Assembly (NCBI GenBank): GCA_009691245.1
Contig: SHUM01000017.1
Span: forward strand, 1 to 58,239
Length of the DNA: 58,239 nucleotides
Direction of reading: 5' to 3'
DNA from: Acidobacteriota bacterium
GTDB taxonomy: Bacteria; Acidobacteriota; Terriglobia; 2-12-FULL-54-10
Positions 46,501 through 53,330 of the stretch are shown piece by piece. The notes under the pieces were generated by a model. That model saw only the letters and a list, made by a program, of their open reading frames with translations, ran no database searches and was not told where the DNA came from. The position numbers were made by a program, and so were the translations under genes. Every line of letters begins with the position of its first letter. The first letter of the stretch is position 1.

Positions 46501-46852
46501 CGACCTCGAGGCGGTGGTCAATCACCGCGATGCGACCAATGGTCAGTCCTATGCCGGCGCGCACGCTGGTCTGAAAGCCCGCGGAGGTCGCGCTCACCTC
46601 ATAGCTGCCCGGCTGTAGGTTGGGTGCTTCGTACCGCCCGTTTGGCCCCGTCACCGTAGCACGGGAAATTCCTGTATTCACGTTCTTCACTGTTACGGCT
46701 GCGCCGGGAATCGCGGCGCCGGATTGATCGGTAACGGTTCCGTTAATGGTTCCTGTGGTGAGTTGAGCCAAGGCAAGGGAGGTCCAGGCCATGACGACTA
46801 GTCCCCCGACGATGAAACGCAATCTAATTGAATACGGAAACAATCCGGTCAT
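43553..46852 (-). CDS. TonB-dependent receptor, Oar-like, with carboxypeptidase-regulatory-like domain
   Basis: 1,099 residues. A signal peptide (ending SLALAQ, about 29) is followed by a carboxypeptidase D regulatory-like domain: INGTVTDQSGAAIPGAAVTV, GRYEAPNLQPGSYEVSATSAG. The plug region follows (VEELPLRNRDLTQFAFLQPG, AGARGTQNLFLMDGVSN), then GTNSIHGSGFWTLRNDNLDA and a long beta-barrel ending IQFGIRYSF, a typical C-terminal aromatic. Such receptors take up large substrates across the outer membrane with TonB energy; acidobacteria encode many. The substrate is unknown. A strong promoter lies about 105 bases upstream and GGAGGG precedes the ATG. It is the first gene of a group with the ThDP enzyme and cytochrome. 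Confidence 0.92.
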   Translation of the reverse strand: MTGLFPYSIRLRFIVGGLVVMAWTSLALAQLTTGTINGTVTDQSGAAIPGAAVTVKNVNTGISRATVTGPNGRYEAPNLQPGSYEVSATSAGFQTSVRAGIGLTIGRIAVIDHRLEVGNVAEQVTVTGEAPLIETTTATVAQVIDVERRVEELPLRNRDLTQFAFLQPGVLKSPAGVGGIQAGMGDKITVAGARGTQNLFLMDGVSNSDLSSNPQGAGGAYTGAETVKEFQVVVNNYSAEYQSAAGAIISAVTKSGTNSIHGSGFWTLRNDNLDASKWEDNALGGGVSSEFKQNQYGGSLGGPIRQDRTFYFASFEGMRERALNTERFTTLSNEGRRGQGVRNSTNPVQVVNVAVDPRIVPYLALWPVPGVGNTPLPNERTDPGTMVISGFERRPVDDDTATGKLDHHLSNDKAGMIAVTYSWNDSSRLPCGFLCDLTEVGAAATSKKQTLAVNHISILSPTLINEMKFGYSLSEVAGDLALGSRDTSALRFHPDRDRVGEIGITSSLTRVGYRVNPQATTQKALQFKEGVSLTSGDHSLRFGTEIKRFRYVQDACSRGCNGIFAFNSLADFLLNNANDFQVFRPGAESPKRNLRQLLFGGYFQDNWQVAKSLTFNLGLRYEFVTVPDEDDHLISTLESIFDPFVSVTTQVAAQYKNEPRPFVKSDIVEYFQNPTLKSFSPRFGFAWAPGDRTFSVRGGYGIFFDYPVLYQLRTSLQELPPFVETARLRATGAGSVPANRPLQMAPNAVNQYLDLINSPTFSTFNLRYMEPNQSNAYIHRWSMTLQKAFGTDWVASAGYTGSRGLHLLHQTLPNIRRWDGFPNNPTGRKHFSPGAALVNPAFGEMRAQSSNANSFFHGLAIGVQKRMTHGLQVQLAYNYSKAIDEGSGVTSGGDEFAQGQRGIYYWDMKEKRGLASFDIRNAMTTNFTYELPTKNLTGIAGAIAGGWLVNGILTLTDGYPLSVHDNSTTQNTLIGSVESLRVNLIPGGNSNPVLGGPDKYFDTSQFVPSEPGYFGTLGRNTLISPGLATMDFSVQKNFQFQESHRVQFRAEFFNLFNRPNFGTPVTTIFTNGLLAADAGRISTTRGSARQIQFGIRYSF

Positions 46853-46959
46853 ATTCGCCCTCCAGCGCCTTTGTGAATTGTCTAAAGCTTGGGAGTTCTG
46901 AGGTCTTCTAACGGCAATAGCTCGGTTCCTTGGTCTTAATCAAACCTTTGACTGCGCCT

Positions 46960-46988
46960 CTTATATCAACTAGGAGACAGCCTGTCAA
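46960..46988 (-). promoter_or_regulatory. Strong sigma70-type promoter of the TonB receptor operon
   Basis: On the minus strand a perfect TTGACA (46983-46988) and TATAAG (46960-46965) are separated by 17 bases. The predicted start is near 46953, giving a ~100-base leader. Confidence 0.75.
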
Positions 46989-47126
46989 GCCGTTAGGTTT
47001 GCTAACCAAAGTTATTGGCGCAACTGCTCACATGGATGAATTGTTGGGAGAATGTACCAAGAGGAAAGGGAATCCCTCTGAGGCATCGAGGCGTTGAGTT
47101 GGTTGTTCGGAGTATTGCCGAAAGTT

Positions 47127-47170
47127 TGGTTGCGGGGGTGGATTTGAACCACCGACCTTTGGGTTATGAG
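47127..47170 (-). pseudogene. 3' fragment of an initiator-type tRNA-Met
   Basis: The minus strand reads from an anticodon loop CTCATAA through AAAGGTCGGTGG, the T loop TTCAAAT, CCACC and CCCGCAACCA. This matches the 3' half of fMet-type tRNA with CCA, but one C is missing from the acceptor strand. Upstream of the anticodon loop the sequence no longer fits a tRNA: there is no D arm and the 5' anticodon stem does not pair. The break at the anticodon loop is typical of integrase attachment sites. Confidence 0.7.
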
Positions 47171-47473
47171 GGCATTGAAGGTCGCGATTCAGGCCGTCCC
47201 CCGCCAACAAGAACCAATGAAATGGGAATAAAATATATAAATCCCTAAGTTAAGTAGTTTCCCAGATGCCTAGGGAGCAAAGTCATAGCGATTACAGAAG
47301 ATGGTTTCCACCGTAACCGCACTGCTCTAAAAGAGTTGTGGCGCGCTTGAGCAGTTATATCTTGACTAGTCCCCTTGTAGCCCACGATCCCTACTTCACC
47401 AGTCGAGTGGTTCAATTTTCCTCGAACGCCGTTTATCGAGAATAAGGGACGCAGAGAACCAGGATGGAATTGT

Positions 47474-47501
47474 TTGGGCTCGAATCCCACCCTCTCCGCC
47501 A
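47474..47501 (+). pseudogene. 3' fragment of a tRNA-Ser
   Basis: The plus strand carries a T-arm-like stretch (TTGGG, CTCGAAT, CCCAC) followed by CCTCTCC, a discriminator G and CCA. This fits the 3' end of a serine tRNA. No matching 5' GGAGAGG or long variable arm occurs in the preceding ~100 bases, so only the 3' end remains. The outer T-stem pair is mismatched. Confidence 0.6.
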
Positions 47502-47625
47502 TTTAAGTCAGGTGGATTCCCTTTTTTGGGAGAATCGATCGTAATAATCGCTGTGGCCGGGAATTCTGACGGTTTGCTTGCAAAACGGACTTTGGAGAAT
47601 CGCCCGTATGGTTCAGAGGAATCGC

Positions 47626-47654
47626 TTGACTAATAAGGCCTTAGGGCGTATAAG
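47626..47654 (+). promoter_or_regulatory. Strong sigma70-type promoter of the DUF1592 operon
   Basis: TTGACT (47626-47631) and TATAAG (47649-47654) are separated by 17 bases. A start near 47661 leaves only ~6 bases before the ATG at 47667. This favours the ATG at 47709, which has a G-rich ribosome site, as the true start. Confidence 0.72.
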
Positions 47655-47708
47655 CGAACCACGGGAATGAATTGCTTGAGGGCTATCCACTCCCGAGGGG
47701 GGGCGCCT

Positions 47709-50219
47709 ATGCCGGGAGCGGCCAAGTTGCGGACCATTGCTAAATTGCGGACCATGGGGCAGCCGGGATATGCTTCTCCATTCAAATTCGCATCACGCGC
47801 TGCTGGACTTTTGTTGTTGTGGTTCCTTGCCTGGATACAACCAGCCGTAGCCCAATCCGCCGCTCCCGCAACCTCGCCACAGGCGCTGGTCGGGCGATAT
47901 TGTGTTACCTGCCATAATGACAAGCTGCTCCGCGGTGAATTGTCGCTCGATCATATTAGCTTTGACTCGCTTGCCGATAACGCGGCGGTTTGGGAAAAGG
48001 TAGTCCGAAAGCTGCGTGCCGGAGCGATGCCTCCAGCCGGAGCGCCGCGGCCCGAAAAGGCAGCAGTTGCTTCTCTGATTAGTCATCTTGAAACGGAGTT
48101 AGACAAACAGGCTATAGTCCAACCAAACCCAGGCCGCACCACGGTTCATCGGCTAGGTCGCGTCGAATACACCAATGCCATCCGCGATTTGCTGAACGTG
48201 GAGATTGATGGCGAATCCATCCTGCCGGCCGACGACTCCGGTCGCGGCTTCGACAATCTGGCTGACCTGCTGACGCTCTCGCCGCTGCTGATGGAGCGCT
48301 ACATGTCTGCCGCGGAAAAGATCAGCAGCATGGCATTGGGCGATCCCGCCATTCGCCCAGCGGCCGAAGCCTATGAAGTCCCGGAAATGCTGGTGCAGGA
48401 CGAGCGCGTCAGCGACGAACTTCCCTTCGGATCGCGCGGCGGACTTGCCGTGCGCCACAACTTTCCTCTGGATGGCGAGTACGTTATTCAAGTGCGCCTG
48501 CGGCGCAATCAGGACGGCTACATCCGCGGCCTGCTGACCGGCCCGCACCAGCTTGACGTGCGTCTGGACGGCGCTCGCGTGCGCCTGTTCACTGTGGGCG
48601 GCGCGCGCAACAAGGGCAAATCCGGTTCGCTCTACACGCGCAACGGCCCCACGCATCGCGGCGACATCGAGCTGGTGGACTACGAACTCTCCGCGGACGC
48701 CGAGCTCGAAGCGCGCTTCTCCACCAAGGCGGGAACACGCGTCCTCGGCGCGGCGTTCCTGGAAGACGCCTCCGAGGCGGAAGGCGTGTTGACGCCCCGC
48801 GAGATGTACTCTGATCTCAGCGAGTACAAGGGCGGCGACCCGGACTATCGCGGCGGCGACATTGCGGTCGAGGGCATCACCGTGCAGGGCCCATACAACG
48901 CGGCGGGCATCGGCGAAACGCCCAGCCGCAGCCGCATCCTGACTTGCCGTCCAGCGCAGGCAGCAGAAGCAGAGCCTTGCGCCCGCAAGATTCTGACGAC
49001 TCTCTCTCGCCGCGCGTATCGCCGTCCGGTAAACGACCAGGATGTAGAGACTCTGGTCGGCTTTTACCGCTCCGGCAGCCAAAGCGGCGGATTCGAGGCT
49101 GGCATCCGCATGGCTATTCGTCGCATGTTGGTCTCGCCAAACTTCCTGTTCCGCATCGAGCGCGATCCGGACAACGTCCCGCTGGACACTCCGTATCGCC
49201 TCCAGGAGATGGAACTGGCTTCGCGGCTGTCCTTCTTCCTATGGAGCAGCATCCCCGACGATGAATTGCTCGAGACAGCCGAAAAAGGAAAGCTGAAAGA
49301 TGCGGCCATACTCGAGCAGCAGGTGAAGCGCATGCTGGCCGACCCGCGCGCCAAAGCCCTGGTCAGCAACTTCGCATCTCAGTGGTTGTACCTGCGCAAT
49401 CTGCGCTCCGCCTCGCCCGACCCGCGCGAGTATCCGGACTTCGATGAGAACCTGCGCAGCGCTTTCCAGAAGGAAACCGAGTTGCTGATCGAGAGCACGA
49501 TCCAGGACGACAGCAGCGTGTTGGACCTGTTGACCGCGGACTACACCTTCCTGAATGAGCGGCTGGCGCGCCACTACGGCATTCCCAATATCTACGGGAG
49601 CCACTTCCGTCGCGTCTCTCTAAGTGATTCCAGTCGCATGGGCCTGCTGGGCCAGGGCAGCGTACTGACCGTAACCTCGCACGGCAACCGGACCTCGCCG
49701 GTGCTGCGCGGCAAGTGGGTGCTTGAAAATCTTCTGGGCACGCCGCCGCCGCCGCCGCCGCCCAATGTCCCCGCGCTGGACGACAAGAGCAAGGAAGCTC
49801 GGACCCAGACCATGCGGCAGAAGATGGAACTGCACCGCGCCAATGCAGTCTGCGCCAGTTGCCACGCGCGCATGGACCCCATCGGGTTTTCGCTCGAGAA
49901 CTTTGATGCCGTCGGCAAATGGCGCGCCACGGATTCTAATCAGCCCATCGACGTTTCCGGCGCGCTGCCGGATGGCTCCGCGTTTCAGGGGTCCGTAGGC
50001 TTGAGGAAAGTATTGCTCGACCATTCCGATTTGTATGTGAGCACTCTGACCGAAAAGCTGCTTACCTATTCGCTCGGCCGAGACATCCAGCATTACGATC
50101 AGCCCGCGGTACGCCGGATTCTGCGCGAAGCCGCGGCTGCGAACCACCGCTGGTCGGCGCTGGTGCTGGGCATTGTTAAAAGTGTTCCGTTTCAAATGAG
50201 GAGGACCAGACCGTCATGA
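47709..50219 (+). CDS. DUF1592-family secreted cytochrome-like protein (DUF1587/1595/1592/1588/1585)
   Basis: About 836 residues with a signal peptide (LLLLWFLAWIQPAVAQ). In order: a cytochrome-like heme motif GRYCVTCHND with AGAMPPAG; DUF1587 (RVEYTNAIRDLLNVEID); a beta-rich carbohydrate-binding-like insert (EYVIQVRLRRNQDGY); DUF1595 (LSRRAYRRPVNDQD); DUF1592 (LASRLSFFLWSSIPDDEL); DUF1588 with a second heme motif VCASCHARMDPIGFS; and DUF1585 (LTYSLGRDIQHYD). The family is common in Planctomycetes and acidobacteria, with no settled function. A short tandem repeat in the N-terminus encodes KLRTIA-KLRTM. The stop overlaps the DUF1552 start (ATGA), so the two are coupled. Confidence 0.88.
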   Translation: MPGAAKLRTIAKLRTMGQPGYASPFKFASRAAGLLLLWFLAWIQPAVAQSAAPATSPQALVGRYCVTCHNDKLLRGELSLDHISFDSLADNAAVWEKVVRKLRAGAMPPAGAPRPEKAAVASLISHLETELDKQAIVQPNPGRTTVHRLGRVEYTNAIRDLLNVEIDGESILPADDSGRGFDNLADLLTLSPLLMERYMSAAEKISSMALGDPAIRPAAEAYEVPEMLVQDERVSDELPFGSRGGLAVRHNFPLDGEYVIQVRLRRNQDGYIRGLLTGPHQLDVRLDGARVRLFTVGGARNKGKSGSLYTRNGPTHRGDIELVDYELSADAELEARFSTKAGTRVLGAAFLEDASEAEGVLTPREMYSDLSEYKGGDPDYRGGDIAVEGITVQGPYNAAGIGETPSRSRILTCRPAQAAEAEPCARKILTTLSRRAYRRPVNDQDVETLVGFYRSGSQSGGFEAGIRMAIRRMLVSPNFLFRIERDPDNVPLDTPYRLQEMELASRLSFFLWSSIPDDELLETAEKGKLKDAAILEQQVKRMLADPRAKALVSNFASQWLYLRNLRSASPDPREYPDFDENLRSAFQKETELLIESTIQDDSSVLDLLTADYTFLNERLARHYGIPNIYGSHFRRVSLSDSSRMGLLGQGSVLTVTSHGNRTSPVLRGKWVLENLLGTPPPPPPPNVPALDDKSKEARTQTMRQKMELHRANAVCASCHARMDPIGFSLENFDAVGKWRATDSNQPIDVSGALPDGSAFQGSVGLRKVLLDHSDLYVSTLTEKLLTYSLGRDIQHYDQPAVRRILREAAAANHRWSALVLGIVKSVPFQMRRTRPS

Positions 50220-51583
50220 TGATATTCAAGAAAGCCATTCCCCGCCGGACATTTTTGCGCGGCGCCGGAGTTACACTGGCGCTGCCGCTGCTGGATTCCA
50301 TGCTGCCGGCTCTTACCCCGGCCCTGGCCGCTTCCGCGGTGAACGACAGCGGCCAGGCGCCGCTGCGCATCTCGTTCATCTACGGCCCCAACGGCAGAAT
50401 CATGGACCGCTGGACTCCTCGCGAGACGGGCGCTGACTACAAGCTGACTCCCACACTCGAGCCGTTGGCCGCCTTCCGCGATCAGATGACCGTGGTCAGC
50501 GGATTGAACATCAAGGCTGCCGATGCCGTGGGCAACGAGCCGGGCGGAAATCACGCCCGTCCCTGCGCGGCGTATCTTACCGGCATCCATCCGCGGCCCG
50601 GCGGGTCGCTGGGCATTTCCGCGGATCAGATGGCCGCGCGCGAGCTGGGCAAGCACACCCAGCTGGCCTCGCTCGAATTGGCGCTCGATCCTTCCGACGG
50701 CTTGGGAGCCGCCGACGGCGCTTACAGCGATGCCTACACCAAGACCATCTGCTGGCGCAGCGCCACCACTCCGCTGCCGATGGAGAATAACCCGCGCAAG
50801 GTTTTTGAGCGGCTGCTGGGCGACAGCGACAGCACGGACTCAAACGAGCGACTGGCGCGCATTCGCGCCAACCGCAGCATTCTCGACTCGGTGATGCGGG
50901 AAGCCACCCCGCTGCTGGCCGATAGCGGACCAGCCGACCGCCTCAAGCTGAGTGAGTATCTGGAAGCGGTCCGCGACATCGAGCGCCGCATTCAACTGGC
51001 CGAGCAGCAGTCCTCGCGTGAGCTGCCGGAGATGGCCAGGCCGGAGGGTATCCCGGCGACGTTCATCGATCATGCCAAGCTCATGTTCGATCTGCAACTA
51101 CTGGCCTTCCAAAGCGACCTGACGCGCGTGATCACCTTCATGCTGGGCCGCGAACAATCCGACCGGCCGTATCGCGAAATCGGAATCTCCGACGGCCACC
51201 ACGCGCTGTCGCACCACGCCGGGCATCAAGACGCCATCGCACAGAACGCGCAGATCGATGTTTATCAGTCCAAGATATTCGCCTACTATCTCGACCGCCT
51301 GAAATCCACGCCCGACGGAGACGGGTCGCTGCTGGATCACATGATCATGCTCTACGGCTGCGGCATGAGCGACGGCAACCTGCATGTGCATAACGATGTC
51401 CCCAGCCTGCTGGTGGGCGGCGCGGGCGGCAGGCTGAAGGGCGGCCGGCACATTCAATTCAACGGCTTGCCGCTTTCCAATCTGCTCCTAAGCATGATGG
51501 ATATTGGCGGCATTCCGATGGACGGCTATCTGGACAGCAAGTACAGCGACGCCACCGGCAAGCTGGATTTGCTGACCGCTTAA
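50216..51583 (+). CDS. DUF1552-family Tat-exported protein
   Basis: 455 residues. A twin-arginine signal (PRRTFLRGAGVTLALPLLDS) is followed by the DUF1552 domain: PLRISFIYGPNGRIMDRWTP, NHARPCAAYLTGIHPR, SQDLTRV-like QSDLTRVITFMLG, GISDGHHALSHHAGH and MLYGCGMSDGNLHVHNDVPS. The sulfatase/alkaline phosphatase-like architecture with many His and Asp suggests a metal-dependent periplasmic hydrolase or binding protein, but the function is unknown. It overlaps the DUF1592 gene by 4 bases; the two families are routinely paired, so a joint complex is likely. A small stem-loop follows, then the ankyrin gene. Confidence 0.9.
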   Translation: MMIFKKAIPRRTFLRGAGVTLALPLLDSMLPALTPALAASAVNDSGQAPLRISFIYGPNGRIMDRWTPRETGADYKLTPTLEPLAAFRDQMTVVSGLNIKAADAVGNEPGGNHARPCAAYLTGIHPRPGGSLGISADQMAARELGKHTQLASLELALDPSDGLGAADGAYSDAYTKTICWRSATTPLPMENNPRKVFERLLGDSDSTDSNERLARIRANRSILDSVMREATPLLADSGPADRLKLSEYLEAVRDIERRIQLAEQQSSRELPEMARPEGIPATFIDHAKLMFDLQLLAFQSDLTRVITFMLGREQSDRPYREIGISDGHHALSHHAGHQDAIAQNAQIDVYQSKIFAYYLDRLKSTPDGDGSLLDHMIMLYGCGMSDGNLHVHNDVPSLLVGGAGGRLKGGRHIQFNGLPLSNLLLSMMDIGGIPMDGYLDSKYSDATGKLDLLTA

Positions 51584-51606
51584 GCGGATGCGCCTTGGCG
51601 CATCGC
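51584..51606 (+). other. Intercistronic stem-loop after DUF1552
   Basis: GATGCGCC-TT-GGCGCATC forms an 8-bp perfect stem immediately after the stop codon. There is no T run, so it more likely stabilises the mRNA or partly attenuates than terminates. Confidence 0.45.
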
Positions 51607-51637
51607 TGAAGAATCATTCAACTTTCGAGGTTCCCGT

Positions 51638-53245
51638 ATGTGGTACTCGCTTCATCGCACGTGTATGCTGTCTCTCATTTTGTTAGTTCCGGTTTTCGCC
51701 CGTGCCGCTGGCAGCGATTTGAGCGTGGCGGAGGTGGTGAAGCGCGGAGACCGCGCAGCTCTCAGCCAACTGTTGGCAGGCAAAGCGGACGTGAATCAGC
51801 CGCTGCCCGATGGTTCCACCGCGCTCGCCTGGGCGGTTCATCGCGATGATGCTCCGACGGTGGATCTGTTGATTCGTGCGCGCGCCAACGTGAATGCGGT
51901 GAACGAGTACGGCGTCAGCCCGCTTTCACTGGCCTGCACCAATGCCAATGCGGGCATCGTCTCGGCTCTGCTGCGGGCGGGTGCGAATCCTGCCCTCGCC
52001 AAGTGGACCGGTGAAACTCCGCTGCTCACTTGCGCGCGCACCGGCAATGTGGATGCGGTGGCCGCGCTGCTGGACCAAGGCGCGGACGCGAACGCGAAGG
52101 AGAATCAACGCGGACAGACGGCCTTGATGTGGGCCGTTGCCGCGAAGCATCCCGCGGTGGCGAAACTGCTGATCGCTCGCGGCGCCGATGTGAACGCCAC
52201 CTCGCGGTTGCTGGAAACACACACGCCCAAGATGATCGAGTACTATCTGCAGGATGTCCATTACGCTAAATCCAAAGGTGGATTCACGCCGCTGATGTTC
52301 GCCAGCCGTTTAGGCGATCTGGAATCGGCCAGGCATTTGTTGGCGGCGGGCGCCAAGATCAACGCGGTGGCGCCGGAGTATGGCAGCGCGCTCATTGTGG
52401 CCACGGCCAGCGGCAATGAAGACGTGGTCATGCTTCTGCTGGACAAAGGAGCAGACCTGAACGCCACGGACGGGGTTGGGTTGACGGCGCTGCACTGGGC
52501 GTTGCAAGGCGGTATCAAGGCTCTTTACGGCGCGCCTGCTTCGGCCACGGACCGTTTCTGGAATCACTCCTCGAGCCCTAGGCTGGTGAAGGCCTTGCTG
52601 GCGCGCGGCGCGGACCCGAACGTGCGCATCAAGAACAATTTCATGCCTTATGACATCCCGATGTTCTCGCACGCGATCGGAAATAATCTGCCGCAGATCG
52701 GGATGCAAGGGGCGACTCCGTTTCTGCTCGCCGCGGCGACTTCTGATGTCGCCACCATGCGCCTGCTGGTGGAGGGTCGGGCCAATCCCAAACTCCTGGC
52801 AGTGGACGGGAGCACGCCGCTGATGGTGGCTGCCGGTCTGGGCCGTGAACGGGTGAGCAAGAACCTCGGCATGACGCCAGAGGACGAAAAGGCCGCGCTG
52901 GAGGCCGTCAAGATGGCCGTGCAGTTGGGTGCTGATGTGAATCAGGCCAATGCCAACGGCCGTACCGCGCTGCATGGGGCTGTGGAGCTGGGCGCGAATA
53001 GCATCATCGAATATCTCGTGCAGCAAGGCGCTGACCTCGAAGCCAAGGACAAATACGGGCAAACACCCATGACCATTGCCCTGGGTGATCCAGGCCAATT
53101 GATCTACCGCCAGTTGGAGGGCGGCCGGCCTGACGATAGTTTTCGTGCGGCAATTTTGGGTGGACAGAAAGCCACGGCGGATCTTCTGCTGAAACTGGGA
53201 GCCGCGCCTTATACGGGCATCGTGGTGGACCGCGCGGGCCAATAG
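51638..53245 (+). CDS. Secreted ankyrin-repeat protein (paralog 1)
   Basis: 535 residues. A signal peptide (MLSLILLVPVFARAAG core) precedes about ten ankyrin repeats across the mature protein. Examples are GSTALAWAVHRDDAPTVDLL, TGETPLLTCARTGNVDAVAAL, QTALMWAVAAKHPAVAKLL and RTALHGAVELGANSIIEYLV. A region near 205-225 and another near 305-330 depart from the repeat pattern. Ankyrin proteins bind other proteins; in this envelope context it may serve as a periplasmic scaffold. It clearly resembles the protein at 56649-58091. It follows DUF1552 after 54 bases and precedes a TonB receptor by 85, so all may be co-transcribed. Confidence 0.85.
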   Translation: MWYSLHRTCMLSLILLVPVFARAAGSDLSVAEVVKRGDRAALSQLLAGKADVNQPLPDGSTALAWAVHRDDAPTVDLLIRARANVNAVNEYGVSPLSLACTNANAGIVSALLRAGANPALAKWTGETPLLTCARTGNVDAVAALLDQGADANAKENQRGQTALMWAVAAKHPAVAKLLIARGADVNATSRLLETHTPKMIEYYLQDVHYAKSKGGFTPLMFASRLGDLESARHLLAAGAKINAVAPEYGSALIVATASGNEDVVMLLLDKGADLNATDGVGLTALHWALQGGIKALYGAPASATDRFWNHSSSPRLVKALLARGADPNVRIKNNFMPYDIPMFSHAIGNNLPQIGMQGATPFLLAAATSDVATMRLLVEGRANPKLLAVDGSTPLMVAAGLGRERVSKNLGMTPEDEKAALEAVKMAVQLGADVNQANANGRTALHGAVELGANSIIEYLVQQGADLEAKDKYGQTPMTIALGDPGQLIYRQLEGGRPDDSFRAAILGGQKATADLLLKLGAAPYTGIVVDRAGQ

Positions 53246-53330
53246 TTTCTCTCTAGTCGGATATTCCAAGTTGCGCCTGGAGCGTCTTCGGACGAGCCAG
53301 TTCGATTTCTCATGGGTGAAGGAGATCGTT

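Larger units (their letters stand above)
46989..47625. other. Gene-free region between divergent envelope operons
   Basis: About 640 bases with no convincing protein gene. It contains 3' fragments of an initiator-type tRNA (minus strand, 47127-47170) and a tRNA-Ser (plus strand, 47474-47501). The ~300 bases between them look richer in A and T than the genes around. The fragments suggest old insertion or excision events. No integrase remnant was recognised. Confidence 0.55.

Noticed and set aside
47015-47502. Short open frames with VDLNHRPLGYE and MAERVGFEP segments
   Set aside because: These peptides are typical false translations of tRNA-Met and tRNA-Ser ends. They led to the tRNA fragments but are not genes.
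48153-49082. Minus-strand open frame (309 codons) inside the DUF1592 gene
   Set aside because: Antisense shadow; the plus-strand gene has conserved domains throughout.
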